The notes under the pieces are model-generated. The model had not been told where the DNA came from. It worked only from the letters and a program-made list of their open reading frames with translations, and did no database searches. A program made the position numbers and the translations under genes. A DNA stretch of 64,000 nucleotides, taken from Pelomonas sp. CA6 (GTDB lineage Bacteria; Pseudomonadota; Gammaproteobacteria; Burkholderiales; Burkholderiaceae_C). Position 1 is the stretch's first letter, and every line of letters begins with the position of its first letter. The stretch covers positions 620,001-684,000 of the forward strand of contig NZ_JAKZFD010000001.1 in assembly GCF_022549225.1 (NCBI RefSeq), read 5' to 3'. Shown here piece after piece: positions 10,169 to 20,182 of the stretch.

Positions 10169-10190
10169 AAAACCGCCCTCGGGCGGTTTT
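10169..10190. terminator. bidirectional intrinsic terminator between nhaA and the TIGR00645 gene
   Basis: The hairpin AAAACCGCC-CTCG-GGCGGTTTT has A's on one side and T's on the other, so it can stop transcription from both convergent genes. It lies 18 bp after the nhaA stop. Confidence 0.88.
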
Positions 10191-10223
10191 CTCTTGTGGG
10201 CCGGGCCGTTGGCCCGACGCCCT

Positions 10224-10856
10224 TCAATGCGCGTCGTCGCCGGCGCCGTGGGACAGCAGGCGGTCGGTCAGCGCGATCGCCAGCGCCGAGAACAGGAAGG
10301 CGATGTGGATGATGGTCTGCCACATCAGCGTCTTCTCGGTGTAGTTGTCGGCGTTGATGAAGGTCTTGAGCAGGTGGATGGACGAGATGCCGATGATGGC
10401 GGTGGCCAGCTTGACCTTGAGCACCGAGGCGTTCACATGGCTGAGCCATTCGGGCTGGTCCGGATGGCCCTCCAGGCGCATGCGCGACACAAAGGTCTCG
10501 TAGCCGCCGACGATCACCATGATGAGCAGGTTGGAGATCATCACCACGTCGATCAGGCCCAGCACCACCAGCATGATGATGGTCTCGTTGATCTTGGCGA
10601 TGGGCTCGTAGCCGATGGTGTTGCCGCTCGCATCCTTGATCGCGGCGGCCTTGTAGCCAATGCTCTTGACCAGCGAGGCCAGCGCGTCTTGGTGGCCGAA
10701 GGCGGCCTCGATCAGGTGCACCAGCTCGGTCCAGAACTGGAACACATAGACCGCCTGCGCGAGGATCAGGCCGACATAGAGCGGCAGCTGCAGCCAGCGG
10801 CTGCCGAAGATCAGCGCGGGCAGGGGGCCCAGTTTGGTGATGGCGTTCTGTGTCAT
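10224..10856 (-). CDS. TIGR00645 / UPF0114 (YqhA) family membrane protein
   Basis: The 210-residue protein has three or four hydrophobic segments (near residues 22-42, 100-125, 150-170 and 180-200). The N-terminal pattern [16 protein letters not shown] and the central [19 protein letters not shown] are characteristic of the YqhA-like UPF0114 family. It is an inner-membrane protein of unknown function; some members are encoded near transport genes. Compared with the roughly 165-residue E. coli protein this one has an insertion (about residues 55-90) in the loop after the first membrane segment. It stands alone, convergent with nhaA, with a 240-bp gap before the acetyl-CoA synthetase gene. Confidence 0.85.
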   Translation of the reverse strand: MTQNAITKLGPLPALIFGSRWLQLPLYVGLILAQAVYVFQFWTELVHLIEAAFGHQDALASLVKSIGYKAAAIKDASGNTIGYEPIAKINETIIMLVVLGLIDVVMISNLLIMVIVGGYETFVSRMRLEGHPDQPEWLSHVNASVLKVKLATAIIGISSIHLLKTFINADNYTEKTLMWQTIIHIAFLFSALAIALTDRLLSHGAGDDAH

Positions 10857-11098
10857 GAAGTTCCGTGGGTCAGGGGCGGCAAACGCGCGATTCTAGGGAA
10901 GCCCGGCCGGTAACACCGAGGTACGAGGTCAGAATGCGGGGATCCGACTAGGGTGAACCCCAGCCGGTTCGCACTGGCGGTCTTGTACAAGAGTAAGGGC
11001 TTCGTCAGTGTGAAATCGCACAGTTCCCGACAACCCTGGACCCACAGAGTCCGCCGTTAGACATGCAGCAGCCCGCGCCGGGCACGGAGACAAAGGCC

Positions 11099-13057
11099 AT
11101 GAGCGACAAGCACTATCCCCCACCCGCAGCCCTGGCAGCCAGCGCCCACGTCGCGGGCATGGCGGCCTATGACGCGCTGTGCAAGGAAGCCGAGACCGAC
11201 TACGCCGGCTATTGGGCCCGCCTGGCGCGCGAGTTGCTGAGCTGGAAGAAGCCCTTCACCCGCACGCTGGACGAGAGCCAGGCGCCGTTCTTCAAGTGGT
11301 TCGACGACGGGCTGCTGAACGTCTCCTACAACTGCCTGGACCGCCACGTCGAGGCGGGCCGCGGCGATCGCACCGCGATCATTTTCGAGGCCGATGGCGG
11401 CGAGGTCACCCGGGTCAGCTATGCGCAGCTGCTGCTGCGCGTCGCGCAACTGGCCAACGCGCTGAAGGCGCGCGGCGTCAAGAAGGGTGACCGCGTGGTC
11501 ATCTACATGCCCATGTCCATCGAGGGCGTGGTCGCGATGCAGGCCTGCGCGCGCATCGGCGCCACCCACTCCGTGGTGTTCGGCGGCTTCTCGGCGCAGT
11601 CGCTGCGCGACCGCGTGCAGGATGCCGGCGCGGTGATGGTGATCACCGCCGACGAACAGCAGCGTGGCGGCAAGGCGCTGGCGCTGAAGGCCATCGTTGA
11701 CGAGGCGCTGGCCGACAACAGCTGCCCCACCGTGCGCGACGTGATCGTGTACAAGCGCACCGGCGGCAGCATCGCCTGGGTCGCCGGCCGCGATCAGTGG
11801 CTGCATGAGCTGACCGAAGGGCAGAGCAGCCAATGCGAACCCGAGTGGGTGGAGGCCGAGCATCCGCTGTTCCTGCTCTACACCTCGGGCTCCACTGGCA
11901 AGCCCAAGGGCGTGCAGCACAGCACCGGCGGCTATCTGCTGCATGCGGCGCTGACCACCAAGTGGACCTTCGACCTGAAGGACGGCGACGTGTTCTGGTG
12001 CACGGCCGACATCGGCTGGGTCACCGGCCATACCTACATCACCTACGGCCCGCTGGCGCTGGGCGGCACCGAGATCGTCTTCGAAGGCGTGCCCACCTAT
12101 CCGGACGCCGGCCGCTTCTGGAAGATGATCCAGGACCACAAGGTCACGATCTTCTACACCGCGCCGACCGCGATCCGCTCGCTGATCAAGGCCGCCGAGA
12201 CCAACGAGGCGGTCCATCCCAAGAACTACGACCTGTCCTCGCTGCGCCTGCTGGGCTCGGTGGGCGAGCCCATCAACCCGGCAGCCTGGGAGTGGTACCA
12301 CCAGCATGTGGGCGGCGGCCGCTGCCCCATCGTCGACACCTTCTGGCAGACCGAGACCGGCGGCCACATGATCACGCCGCTGCCGGGCGCGACGACGCTG
12401 GTGCCGGGCTCCTGCACGCTGCCCTTCCCGGGCATCACGGCGGCCATCGTCGACGAGCTGGGCAACGACGTGCCCAACGGGCAGGGTGGCATCCTGGTCG
12501 TCAAGAAGCCCTGGCCGTCCATGATTCGCACCATCTGGGGTGATCCGGAGCGCTTCAAGAAGAGCTACTACCCGTCCGAACTGCGCGGCTACTACCTGGC
12601 CGGCGACGGCGCGATCCGCGACGAGAAGACCGGCTACTTCACCATCACCGGCCGCATCGACGACGTGCTGAACGTCTCGGGCCATCGCATGGGCACGATG
12701 GAGATCGAGTCCGCGCTGGTCAGCTGCACCGAGCTGGTGGCGGAGGCCGCGGTGGTGGGCCGTCCCGACGACACCACCGGCGAGGCGATCTGCGCCTTCG
12801 TCGTGCTCAAGCGTCCGCGTCCCAGCGGCGATGAGGCCAAGGCCATCGCCAAGCAGCTGCGCGATCACGTGGCCAAGGAGATCGGCCCGATCGCCAAGCC
12901 CAAGGACATCCGCTTCGGCGACAACCTGCCCAAGACCCGTTCCGGCAAGATCATGCGTCGCCTGCTGCGCTCGGTCGCCAAGGGCGAGAGCGTCACGCAA
13001 GACACCAGCACGCTGGAGAACCCGGCCATCCTGGAGCAACTGGGCCAGGCGTACTGA
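11099..13057 (+). CDS. acs: acetate--CoA ligase (acetyl-CoA synthetase)
   Basis: The 652-residue AMP-forming synthetase converts acetate, ATP and CoA to acetyl-CoA in the cytoplasm. The P-loop-like motif [16 protein letters not shown] lies near residue 265. The acs-typical [15 protein letters not shown] and [18 protein letters not shown] follow, then the C-terminal [10 protein letters not shown], whose last Lys before Ile is the residue acetylated in homologues. Length and motifs fit Acs rather than propionyl-CoA synthetase. The start at 11099 is preferred because GGAG lies nine bases upstream; an in-frame ATG at 11063 has no ribosome site. The 242-bp upstream gap contains the palindrome CTTGTACAAG (10982-10991) but no promoter I can assign with confidence. 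Confidence 0.95.
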   Translation: MSDKHYPPPAALAASAHVAGMAAYDALCKEAETDYAGYWARLARELLSWKKPFTRTLDESQAPFFKWFDDGLLNVSYNCLDRHVEAGRGDRTAIIFEADGGEVTRVSYAQLLLRVAQLANALKARGVKKGDRVVIYMPMSIEGVVAMQACARIGATHSVVFGGFSAQSLRDRVQDAGAVMVITADEQQRGGKALALKAIVDEALADNSCPTVRDVIVYKRTGGSIAWVAGRDQWLHELTEGQSSQCEPEWVEAEHPLFLLYTSGSTGKPKGVQHSTGGYLLHAALTTKWTFDLKDGDVFWCTADIGWVTGHTYITYGPLALGGTEIVFEGVPTYPDAGRFWKMIQDHKVTIFYTAPTAIRSLIKAAETNEAVHPKNYDLSSLRLLGSVGEPINPAAWEWYHQHVGGGRCPIVDTFWQTETGGHMITPLPGATTLVPGSCTLPFPGITAAIVDELGNDVPNGQGGILVVKKPWPSMIRTIWGDPERFKKSYYPSELRGYYLAGDGAIRDEKTGYFTITGRIDDVLNVSGHRMGTMEIESALVSCTELVAEAAVVGRPDDTTGEAICAFVVLKRPRPSGDEAKAIAKQLRDHVAKEIGPIAKPKDIRFGDNLPKTRSGKIMRRLLRSVAKGESVTQDTSTLENPAILEQLGQAY

Positions 13058-13098
13058 CCACACCCCCGCCCGGCTCCTCGGGCGTCGCTGGAGACTTC

Positions 13099-13121
13099 GA
13101 GGCCCGCCATTGGCGGGCCTC
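13099..13121 (+). terminator. terminator after acs
   Basis: A perfect 10-bp stem (GAGGCCCGCC / GGCGGGCCTC) with a 3-base loop is followed by TTTACTTCT, 41 bp after the acs stop codon. The same stem core recurs at 13180-13202. Confidence 0.8.
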
Positions 13122-13179
13122 TTTACTTCTGACTTGCTTCTGCCGGCTCGGCAACGGGGCGCGGCGCCGCCCCAATGGA

Positions 13180-13202
13180 AAGGCCCGCCAGTGGCGGGCC
13201 TT
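13180..13202 (-). terminator. terminator of the cytochrome c gene
   Basis: A 10-bp stem (AAGGCCCGCC / GGCGGGCCTT) with a 3-base loop. On the minus strand it is followed by a short T-rich stretch, about 80 bp after the cytochrome stop. It is nearly identical to the hairpin at 13099-13121, so the two may be copies of one repeat that both act as terminators. Confidence 0.65.
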
Positions 13203-13281
13203 GATTCAGCCACCGAGGCTCGCCGATCCGGCTCTTGGCCGGTCTGGCGAGCCCGCCCCTTGAGGGGCCGGCGGAGAGGGC

Positions 13282-13590
13282 TTACTTGACCGTCAGGACC
13301 CACTTGGCCAGGGTCTCGGCTTCGGCCGGCGTGACCTGGGTGTTGGCGGGCATGGGGACGGGGCCCCAGACGCCGGAGCCGCCCTTGACGATCTTCTCGG
13401 CCAGCTTCTTCACGGCGTCCTTGTCCTTGGCGTACTTGGCCGCGACGTCCTTGTAGGCCGGGCCCACCAGCTTCTTGTCCAGGGCATGGCAGGCCATGCA
13501 GTTCTTCTTCTGCGCCAGATCCTGGCTGGCGTAGGCGGACGGAGCCGCCATCAGGGTGGCTGCGGTCAGGGCGATCAGGGCGTATTTCAT
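13282..13590 (-). CDS. small periplasmic class I cytochrome c
   Basis: The 102-residue protein starts with a signal peptide ([21 protein letters not shown]). The mature part has one haem-binding site, CMACH near residues 33-37, and a Met ligand in the PVPMPAN region, like cytochrome c-551/c8. It would carry electrons in the periplasm, for example to an oxidase or denitrification enzyme. The start is supported by a GGAT ribosome-site remnant; the frame is open upstream but only this start gives a signal peptide. It sits alone between acs and a divergent Trp-rich gene, so its partner is not shown by context. Confidence 0.92.
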   Translation of the reverse strand: MKYALIALTAATLMAAPSAYASQDLAQKKNCMACHALDKKLVGPAYKDVAAKYAKDKDAVKKLAEKIVKGGSGVWGPVPMPANTQVTPAEAETLAKWVLTVK

Positions 13591-13720
13591 GGCATCCTTT
13601 CGGGTCAGGTCCGGGGTCAGTCCTGGGTTGGTGCCGAGCAGGCCCAAGCCCGCTCGGGCTGGCGAAGATTCTACGGTTGCAGCCCTGCGCTGGCAGGAAC
13701 AACAGCACTGGGAGTGTGCG

Positions 13721-13969
13721 ATGTGGTTTGTGGTGATTGGGGTCCTCATGATCTTGCTCAAAGTCGGCGAGATCGGACCGGTGGCGCAGTGGAGTTGGTG
13801 GCTGGTGCTGGCGCCGTTTCCACTGGCCACGATCTGGTGGGCCTTCGCCGACAAGTTCGGCTACACCCAGCGCGAGGCCATGCGGCGCATGGACCAGAAG
13901 AAGGACGCGCGCCGCCAGAAAGCGCTGGAGGCGCTGGGGCAGGGCGACAAGAGCAAGCGCCGGCGCTGA
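13721..13969 (+). CDS. TIGR04438 family Trp-rich protein
   Basis: The 82-residue protein starts at the ATG at 13721 with GGGAG eight bases upstream. It has two short hydrophobic segments with many Trp residues ([19 protein letters not shown]), the motif [17 protein letters not shown] and a very basic tail. This is the small Trp-rich protein family found mainly in Burkholderiales. It is probably anchored in the inner membrane with the charged tail in the cytoplasm. Function is unknown. It is divergent from the cytochrome c gene (130 bp apart). Confidence 0.85.
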   Translation: MWFVVIGVLMILLKVGEIGPVAQWSWWLVLAPFPLATIWWAFADKFGYTQREAMRRMDQKKDARRQKALEALGQGDKSKRRR

Positions 13970-14048
13970 GACCGGCGCACCCGGCACATCTGGCGCGTCT
14001 GGCGAGCGGCGGCTCGCTGCCGCCGCGGCCTTCGATGTCGCGGCGCGC

Positions 14049-15737
14049 TTACTCGAAGCGGTCCAGCACCGCGCCGTGGCTGGCGCTGGCGGCGTTCTTC
14101 GCGAACTTGGCGAGCACGCCGCGGGTGTAGCGCGGCCCCGGCTGCACCCAGGCCGCGCGCCGGCGCGCCAGTTCCGCGTCGTCCACATGCAGCTGCAGCA
14201 GCAGCTGGTGGGCGTCGATGGTGATGGTGTCGCCTTCCTGTACCAGCGCGATCGCGCCGCCCTCATAGGCCTCGGGCGCCACATGGCCGACCACCATGCC
14301 CCAGGTGCCGCCCGAGAAGCGGCCGTCGGTGATCAGGCCCACGCTCTCGCCCAGGCCCTGGCCGATCAGCGCGCCGGTGGGCGCCAGCATTTCCGGCATG
14401 CCGGGACCGCCCTTGGGGCCCAGGTAGCGCAGCACCATCACGTCGCCGGCCTGGATCTTGCCGGCCATGATGGCGGCCAGCGCCGACTGTTCGTCGTCGA
14501 ACACGCGCGCCGGGCCGGTGATCACGGGGTTCTTCAGCCCGGTGATCTTGGCCACGCAGCCTTCCGTGGCCAGGTTGCCCTTGAGGATGGCGAGGTGGCC
14601 CTGCGCGTAGAGCGGATCGCCGACCGGGCGGATCACGTCCTGGTCCGGCGACAGGTCCGGCACCTCGGCCAGGTTCTCGGCCACGGTCTTGCCGGTGATG
14701 GTCATCGCGTCGCCGTGCAGCAGGCCGTGCTTGAGCAGCTCCTTCATCACCGCGGGAATGCCACCGGCGCGGTGCAGGTCGATCGCCAGGTACTGGCCGC
14801 TGGGCTTGAGGTTGCACAGCACCGGCACCTTTTTGCGCATGCGTTCGAAGTCGTCGATGGTCCATTCGACGCCGGCCGCGTGGGCGATGGCCAGATAGTG
14901 CAGCACCGCGTTGGTGGAGCCGCCGGTGGCCAGGATCACCGCCACCGCGTTCTCGATCGCCTTCTTGGTGACGATGTCGCGCGGCTTCAGGTCCTTCTTC
15001 ACCGCCTCCACCAGCACGCCTGCGGCCTTCTTGACGTTGTCCACCACCTCGTTCTCGACGTTGGCCATCGTGGAGGAGTAGGGCAGGCTCATGCCCAGCG
15101 CCTCGAAGGAGGAGCTCATGGTGTTGGCCGTGTACATGCCGCCGCAGGAGCCGCTGCCGGGGATGGCGCGCTTCTCGATCTCGCAGAAGTCCTCTTCGCT
15201 CATCTTGCCGGCGCTGAACTGGCCCACGGCTTCGAAGACGCTGACGATGTTGAGGTCCTGGCCCTTGTACTTGCCGGGCAGGATGGTGCCGCCGTAGATG
15301 TACAGCGCCGGCACGTTGGCGCGCAGCATGCCCATCATGCCGCCGGGCATGTTCTTGTCGCAGCCGCCGATCACCATCACGCCGTCCATCCACTGGCCGC
15401 CGACGCAGGTCTCGACGCAGTCGGAGATGACCTCGCGCGAGACCAGCGAGTACTTCATGCCCTCGGTGCCCATGGCCATGCCGTCGCTGATCGTCGGCGT
15501 GCCGAAGATCTGCGGGTTGGCGCCGGCCGCCTTCAGCCCTTCGACGGCGGCATCGGCCAGGCGCTGCAGACCGGAATTGCAGGGCGTGATCGTCGAATGG
15601 CCGTTGGCCACGCCGATCATCGGCTTGTCGAAGTCGCCGGCCTCGTAGCCCAGGGCGTAATACATCGAACGGTTGGGCGCGCGGGCCACGCCCTCGGTGA
15701 TGTTCTTGGAGCGGCGGTTGGCGGGGCTGGAACTCAT
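14049..15737 (-). CDS. ilvD: dihydroxy-acid dehydratase
   Basis: The 562-residue Fe-S dehydratase makes the 2-keto acids that lead to valine, leucine and isoleucine. The Fe-S ligand motifs are all present: [22 protein letters not shown] and [15 protein letters not shown]. The C-terminal part has the family signature [20 protein letters not shown]. The start [12 protein letters not shown] at 15737 is chosen because GGAT lies nine bases upstream; an in-frame ATG at 15746 is a close alternative. It is divergent from a LysR gene across about 110 bp containing a T-N11-A site, a common arrangement in Burkholderiales, so the LysR protein may control it. Confidence 0.95.
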   Translation of the reverse strand: MSSSPANRRSKNITEGVARAPNRSMYYALGYEAGDFDKPMIGVANGHSTITPCNSGLQRLADAAVEGLKAAGANPQIFGTPTISDGMAMGTEGMKYSLVSREVISDCVETCVGGQWMDGVMVIGGCDKNMPGGMMGMLRANVPALYIYGGTILPGKYKGQDLNIVSVFEAVGQFSAGKMSEEDFCEIEKRAIPGSGSCGGMYTANTMSSSFEALGMSLPYSSTMANVENEVVDNVKKAAGVLVEAVKKDLKPRDIVTKKAIENAVAVILATGGSTNAVLHYLAIAHAAGVEWTIDDFERMRKKVPVLCNLKPSGQYLAIDLHRAGGIPAVMKELLKHGLLHGDAMTITGKTVAENLAEVPDLSPDQDVIRPVGDPLYAQGHLAILKGNLATEGCVAKITGLKNPVITGPARVFDDEQSALAAIMAGKIQAGDVMVLRYLGPKGGPGMPEMLAPTGALIGQGLGESVGLITDGRFSGGTWGMVVGHVAPEAYEGGAIALVQEGDTITIDAHQLLLQLHVDDAELARRRAAWVQPGPRYTRGVLAKFAKNAASASHGAVLDRFE

Positions 15738-15820
15738 GTCTGGCATCCGAAAGGGTTGAACAGATTCTTGCAAGTATCCCGAGCGCAAACCCTAGGGTCC
15801 AATATATAGTGACCGTGGAT

Positions 15821-15841
15821 TTGATTTGTGGAATGTATCAA
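15821..15841. promoter_or_regulatory. LysR-type operator candidate
   Basis: A perfect dyad TTGAT-N11-ATCAA lies between ilvD and the divergent LysR gene. It has the T-N11-A form typical of LysR-type regulators and ends only five bases before the LysR start codon, so binding would block its translation-start region. Autoregulation is the simplest inference. Confidence 0.6.
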
Positions 15842-15846
15842 TCCTC

Positions 15847-16731
15847 ATGATCGAGCTTCGCAGCCTGCGCCAGTTCCTGGTGCTGGCCGAGGAACTGCAT
15901 TACGGCCGCGCGGCGGAGCGCCTGCACATGACGCAGCCGCCGCTGAGCCTGGCCATTCAGAAGCTGGAGGCGCAGCTGGGGGTGGCGCTGCTGGAGCGCG
16001 GTCGGCGTGTCGTCGCGCTGACGCCGGCGGGGCAGGCGCTGGTGGAGCAAGGCACGCGCCTGATGGAGTTGGCGACCCAGCTGCCGCAGCGCGTGCGCGC
16101 CGCGGCCAGCGGCGAGCAGGGGCGGCTCAGCCTCGCCTTCGTCTCCACCGTCGGCTATGGCGAGATGCCGCGCTGGCTGCGCGGCTTTCGCGAGCAGCAT
16201 CCGGGTGTCGCGCTCAACCTGCTGGAGGCCACGCTGGATGTGCAGCAGCAAGGCTTCGAGCGCGGCGACCTGGACGCCGGCTTCGTGATCCATGCGCCGG
16301 ACGCGGTGCCGCCCGGTTTCGCCCGCCTGTCCATCGGCATGGAGCCCATGGTGCTGGCCCATGCGGAGGACTGGGGGCTGGGCCGGCGCCCCGCGCTGGC
16401 GCGTCTGCTGGCCGAGCCGCTGGTGGTGTTCCCCCGCGAGATCGCGCCCTCACTGTTCGATGCGCTGCTGGGTTTTTATCGCGCGCATGGCGCGACGCCG
16501 CAGATCGCCCAGGAAGCCAATCAGATGCAGACCATCGTCAACCTGGTGTCCGCCGGCATGGGCGTGGCCTGGGTGCCGCGCTCGGTCTGTGCGCTGCAGC
16601 GGCCCGGCGTGCGTTACCTGGAGCTGGCCGGCGATCCGCCGCAAAGCGAGACCAGCCTGATCTGGAAAGAACCCGCGGCCCCTGTGGTGAGCCGTTTCGT
16701 GGACCATGTGCGCGCGGCGCTGGCGTCCTGA
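15847..16731 (+). CDS. LysR-family transcriptional regulator
   Basis: The 294-residue regulator has an N-terminal winged helix-turn-helix (LRSLRQFLVLAEELHYGRAAERLHMTQPPLS, about residues 4-34) and a C-terminal co-inducer-binding domain of the periplasmic-binding-protein type. The start at 15847 (MIELRSLRQF) fits the family; the ATG-like start seven codons upstream would place the operator dyad inside the gene. It is divergent from ilvD, suggesting control of branched-chain amino-acid synthesis or of itself. The helix pattern is of the CatR/BenM-like type, but effector and targets cannot be read from sequence. Confidence 0.9.
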   Translation: MIELRSLRQFLVLAEELHYGRAAERLHMTQPPLSLAIQKLEAQLGVALLERGRRVVALTPAGQALVEQGTRLMELATQLPQRVRAAASGEQGRLSLAFVSTVGYGEMPRWLRGFREQHPGVALNLLEATLDVQQQGFERGDLDAGFVIHAPDAVPPGFARLSIGMEPMVLAHAEDWGLGRRPALARLLAEPLVVFPREIAPSLFDALLGFYRAHGATPQIAQEANQMQTIVNLVSAGMGVAWVPRSVCALQRPGVRYLELAGDPPQSETSLIWKEPAAPVVSRFVDHVRAALAS

Positions 16732-16779
16732 CCCCCATGCGTCGGGGCGCCCGCGGCCATCGATACGAGGAGTGCTGGA

Positions 16780-17784
16780 GTGAGTCTGTTTTTCCATCCC
16801 CGCCTGCGCCTTACGCTGGCCGCCCTGTTGACGAGTGCCGCGTTGATGCCGTCGGCACAGGCCGTGGTGTTCAAGGACCCGGCCTTGCAGGCCCTGCTGG
16901 ACGCCGGCCAGGCCGATCTGCTGGAGCAGGCGGCGCAGCGCCGCCTGAAGTCCCAGCCCGACGATCCGCAGGCTGCTGTGGCCTGGACGCTGGGCGTGCT
17001 GGACCTGGCCGATCCCGCGCCGCTGCGCCAGGCCCTGCAGGCGCTGGAGCGCTGCCAGCAGCGCGCCCAGCCCGAGCCGGCCTGCTCGTACGCGCAGGCG
17101 CTGGGCCTGTCCTTGCAGGCGCGCCAGGGCAGCAAGCTGAAGATGCTGTCGCAGGTCGGCAAGGTGCGCGACCTGCTGCGCCGCGCGCTGGATCGCGCAC
17201 CCGAGATGAATGAAGCGCGCAGCGCGCTGGCCCAGCTCTACCTGGCGCTGCCGGCGATGGCCGGTGGCGGCGAGGAGCGCGCCCGCGCGCTGGTGCAGGA
17301 GGCGCGCGACGCCGACGAGCAGCGTCTGCTGCGCGCACGCATCGCGGCCCATCGCAAGGACTGGGTGGCGATGGAGCGCGAACTGCGCGCGGTGCGCAGC
17401 AACAAGCCCGGCTTGCTGCTGGAGCTGCGCCTGCTGTGGTCCGAGCTGGGGCGCGAGTGGATGTTCCAGGGCGAGCTGGACCGGGCGCAGGCCTGGTTCG
17501 AGCAATTGATCAAGGAGCAGCCGCGCCAGGCCATGGGCCCCTATGGGCTGGGCCGCGTGCTGGACGCGATGGGCCGGCATGAGCAGGCCATCGCCAGCTT
17601 CGAGCGCGCCCGCCAGATGGAGGGCGCGGACTCGCTGGCGCTGGACCACCGCATCGGCATGGCCTGGCAGGCCATGGGCGACAAGGCCCAGGCACGCGCC
17701 GCCTACGAGCGCTACATCGCCAGCCGCCGTGCCAGCCCCAACAACATCGAGGACTGCCGCAAGCGCCTGCAGGAACTGGGATGA
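16780..17784 (+). CDS. exported tetratricopeptide-repeat protein
   Basis: The 334-residue protein starts at GTG with GAGGAG upstream. A signal peptide is visible (basic start, ALLTSAALMPSAQA, cleavage near residue 27). The rest is helical, with degenerate TPR units clearest at about residues 235-310 (MGPYGLGRVLDAMGRHEQAI, LDHRIGMAWQAMGDKAQARA). TPR proteins act as assembly scaffolds in the periplasm or envelope. It lies between the LysR gene and lgt on the same strand but with separate spacing, so there is no clear functional link. Function unknown. Confidence 0.8.
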   Translation: MSLFFHPRLRLTLAALLTSAALMPSAQAVVFKDPALQALLDAGQADLLEQAAQRRLKSQPDDPQAAVAWTLGVLDLADPAPLRQALQALERCQQRAQPEPACSYAQALGLSLQARQGSKLKMLSQVGKVRDLLRRALDRAPEMNEARSALAQLYLALPAMAGGGEERARALVQEARDADEQRLLRARIAAHRKDWVAMERELRAVRSNKPGLLLELRLLWSELGREWMFQGELDRAQAWFEQLIKEQPRQAMGPYGLGRVLDAMGRHEQAIASFERARQMEGADSLALDHRIGMAWQAMGDKAQARAAYERYIASRRASPNNIEDCRKRLQELG

Positions 17785-17856
17785 GCCGCCGCCTGTCGGC
17801 CGGGGCCGGTGTGCCTCGCCTATGATTCGCCGCTTCTGAACGAGAGTGACTTGAAC

Positions 17857-18657
17857 ATGCTGGTACATCCCCGCTTCGACGCGGTGGCCCTGCAGCTGGG
17901 GCCCGTGGCCATCCATTGGTACGGACTGATGTACCTGACCGCCTTCGGCCTTTTCCTGTGGCTGGCCGGCCGCCAGGTGGCCAGGCCCTGGAACGCCCAG
18001 ATGGGCTGGACGCGCCGCGACGTCGACGACTTGCTGTTCTTCGGCGTGCTGGGCGTGGTGCTGGGCGGGCGCCTGGGCTATGTGCTGTTCTACAAGCCTG
18101 ACTACTACCTGCAGCATCTGGGCGAAGTGCTGGCGGTGTGGAAGGGCGGCATGTCCTTCCACGGCGGACTGCTGGGCGTGATCCTCGCAATGGCGCTGTT
18201 CGCCCGCCGCAAGGGCTGGAGCTTCTTCACCGTGGCCGACCTGGTGGCGCCCTGCGTGCCCACCGGGCTGGCGGCGGGCCGGCTGGGCAACTTCATCAAC
18301 GGCGAGCTGTGGGGCCGCGCGGCCGACCCCAGCCTGCCCTGGGCGATGATCTTCCCGCAGTCCGGCAGCAACCTGCCGCGTCATCCCAGCCAGATCTACC
18401 AGTTCCTCGGCGAGGGCTTGCTGCTGTTCGTCGTGATGTGGTGGTTCGCGCGCAAGCCGCGGCCCCTGGGCGCGGTGTCCGGGCTGTTCCTGACGGGCTA
18501 TGGCGTGGCGCGCTTCGTCGCCGAGTATTTCCGCGAGCCGGACGACTTCCTGGGCTTGCGTGCGCTGGGCTGGAGCCAGGGCCAATGGCTGAGCCTGCCC
18601 ATGATCGTGATCGGCATCGCGATGATGGTCTGGGCCTACCGCCGCCAGTCCCGCTGA
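17857..18657 (+). CDS. lgt: prolipoprotein diacylglyceryl transferase
   Basis: The 266-residue inner-membrane enzyme transfers diacylglycerol from phosphatidylglycerol to the lipobox Cys of prolipoproteins, the first step of lipoprotein maturation. The Lgt signature [14 protein letters not shown] is present near residue 143, with [11 protein letters not shown] before it and [13 protein letters not shown] after it. About seven membrane segments are visible. The start [12 protein letters not shown] is typical of proteobacterial Lgt. It is followed 79 bp later by dnaQ on the same strand. Confidence 0.96.
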   Translation: MLVHPRFDAVALQLGPVAIHWYGLMYLTAFGLFLWLAGRQVARPWNAQMGWTRRDVDDLLFFGVLGVVLGGRLGYVLFYKPDYYLQHLGEVLAVWKGGMSFHGGLLGVILAMALFARRKGWSFFTVADLVAPCVPTGLAAGRLGNFINGELWGRAADPSLPWAMIFPQSGSNLPRHPSQIYQFLGEGLLLFVVMWWFARKPRPLGAVSGLFLTGYGVARFVAEYFREPDDFLGLRALGWSQGQWLSLPMIVIGIAMMVWAYRRQSR

Positions 18658-18736
18658 GTGTTGCAGGCCGGCCGCGCGGTGCGGGCACCGCCGGCGGCGA
18701 CAATAGGCCTTCACGCGCTGAAGGCCACTCCCGACC

Positions 18737-19462
18737 ATGAGACAGATCTTTTTTGACACCGAAACCACCGGCCTGAATCCCGAGAGCGGGGACCGCGTGG
18801 TGGATATCGGCTGTGTCGAGATGCTGAACCGGCAGCTGACCGGGCGCCATCTGCATTTCTACCTGAACCCCGAGCGCGACATGCCCGAGGAGGCCTTCCG
18901 GGTCCACGGCCTGAGCGAGGAATTCCTGGCCGACAAGCCCAAGTTCGCCGAGGTGGTCGACGAGCTGCTGGACTTCCTGAAGGGCGCCGAGCTGGTCATC
19001 CACAACGCGGCCTTCGACGTCGGCTTCATCAACGCCGAACTGAAGCGCTGCGGGCGGCCGCTGCTGCACGAGGTGGTCTCGAGCGTGCTGGACACGCTGC
19101 TGATGGCGCGCGACATGTTCCCCGGCAAGGCCAACTCGCTGGACGCGCTGTGCCGCCGCCTGGAGGTGGACAACAGCAACCGCGAACTGCACGGCGCCGT
19201 GAAGGATGCGGAGCTGCTGGCCGAGGTCTACATCCGCCTGACGCGCGGCCAAGACTCGCTGGTGATTGACGAGGCTGGCAGCGGCAACGGCGGGCAGGGC
19301 GGCGAGCAGGAGATGGAGGCGGTGGACTTCGCGCTCTTCAACCTGCCGGTGCTGGTGCCGACGGCCGAAGAGCTGCAAGCCCACGAGGCCGTGCTGGCCG
19401 ACCTGGACAAGGCCAGCGGCGGCAAATGCCTGTGGAAGCCGGCCGAGGCGTCAGCGGCTTGA
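18737..19462 (+). CDS. dnaQ: DNA polymerase III epsilon subunit
   Basis: The 241-residue 3'-5' proofreading exonuclease belongs to the replicative polymerase core. The three exonuclease motifs are present: Exo I DTETTGLNPESGDR (residues 7-20), Exo II HNAAFDVGFINAEL near residue 93, and Exo III-epsilon HGAVKDAELLAEVY near residue 153. A Gly-rich linker (SGNGGQGGEQ) precedes the C-terminal segment that binds the alpha subunit. Length matches E. coli DnaQ (243). The two tRNA-Val genes follow 88 bp downstream with their own promoter. Confidence 0.96.
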   Translation: MRQIFFDTETTGLNPESGDRVVDIGCVEMLNRQLTGRHLHFYLNPERDMPEEAFRVHGLSEEFLADKPKFAEVVDELLDFLKGAELVIHNAAFDVGFINAELKRCGRPLLHEVVSSVLDTLLMARDMFPGKANSLDALCRRLEVDNSNRELHGAVKDAELLAEVYIRLTRGQDSLVIDEAGSGNGGQGGEQEMEAVDFALFNLPVLVPTAEELQAHEAVLADLDKASGGKCLWKPAEASAA

Positions 19463-19474
19463 GCCGGCCGCTTC

Positions 19475-19504
19475 TTGTCACGGCAACAAAATCCATGGCA
19501 TAAT
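19475..19504 (+). promoter_or_regulatory. sigma-70 promoter of the tRNA-Val genes
   Basis: TTGTCA (19475-19480) and CATAAT (19499-19504) are separated by 18 bp and lie about 47 bp before the first tRNA. It is one of the clearest promoters in the window. Confidence 0.65.
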
Positions 19505-19550
19505 CTCTTTCTTTCCCGGTTCGCGATAAAGCAACGCGCGACGCAAGACC

Positions 19551-19625
19551 GGGCGGTTAGCTCAGTGGTAGAGCACTGCCTTCACACGGCAGGGGTCGCA
19601 GGTTCGAACCCTGCACCGCCCACCA
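19551..19625 (+). tRNA. tRNA-Val (anticodon CAC), copy 1
   Basis: A full cloverleaf can be drawn: acceptor GGGCGGT / ACCGCCC, D-loop with AGCTCAGTGGTAGAG, anticodon stem CTGCC / GGCAG with loop TTCACAC (anticodon CAC), T-arm with GGTTCGAACC, and an encoded CCA end. It reads GUG codons, which are very common in this high-GC genome. Confidence 0.97.
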
Positions 19626-19687
19626 GACCCGGCATTGTCGGGATGTCTTGCCCCAGCGCTTCATGCGCCATGATCGCCACGAATACC

Positions 19688-19762
19688 GGGCGGTTAGCTC
19701 AGCGGTAGAGCACTGCCTTCACACGGCAGGGGTCGCAGGTTCGAACCCTGCACCGCCCACCA
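19688..19762 (+). tRNA. tRNA-Val (anticodon CAC), copy 2
   Basis: It is identical to the first copy except for one base in the D-loop (AGCTCAGCGG instead of AGCTCAGTGG). It also encodes CCA and is followed after 8 bp by a terminator, so both copies are probably one transcript. Confidence 0.97.
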
Positions 19763-19770
19763 CCATCAGA

Positions 19771-19802
19771 CCCCGCAAGTCATCGGCTTGCGGGGTTTTT
19801 TG
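19771..19802 (+). terminator. terminator of the tRNA-Val transcript
   Basis: The stem CCCCGCAAG / CTTGCGGGG with a 7-base loop is followed by TTTTTTG. It lies directly after the second tRNA-Val gene. Confidence 0.9.
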
Positions 19803-20111
19803 TTGCCTCCCCGCGCAAGGCTTCGCGACGATCCCACGGCCCCAAGGCCTTCGGCCGCAACGCAGCGGGGCGGCCGGCATGATGATCGACCGGGCACCGC
19901 CATGGACGCCCCCCCGGCTTGGCGCATCAATGCGTGCTCAAGTCCTGGCGCCGCGCATGGGCCGCTTGGCGCCCCAGCCTGTCTTGAGATCTGAGCCGCG
20001 CAAATGGCCGTCCGCGCGTTGAAGGTGGTGTTGCCGCCTCCGCGTTTGCCCCGTTCGGCTCGGCCTCACCGGGCGCGTCGCCGGGACTTGATCGCCTCAC
20101 CATCAAAAATA

Positions 20112-20123
20112 CTCATCGATGAG
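20112..20123. promoter_or_regulatory. palindrome made of the cluster's half-sites
   Basis: The perfect 12-bp palindrome CTCATCGATGAG contains the half-sites CTCAT and ATGAG in back-to-back order. The same half-sites form the dyads at 20183, 26855 and 26910. It may be an accessory regulator-binding site. Confidence 0.35.
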
Positions 20124-20182
20124 GCAGGAACAGTCATGACATTTCCTCCGGTGTAATGGAATTTTCATTATCGATTTCTAGC

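Noticed and set aside
19551-19762. The two tRNA-Val copies as attL/attR of an integrated element
   Set aside because: Only 62 bp lies between them and no tRNA end is repeated after the cluster near 27.9 kb; a simple tandem duplication explains them.
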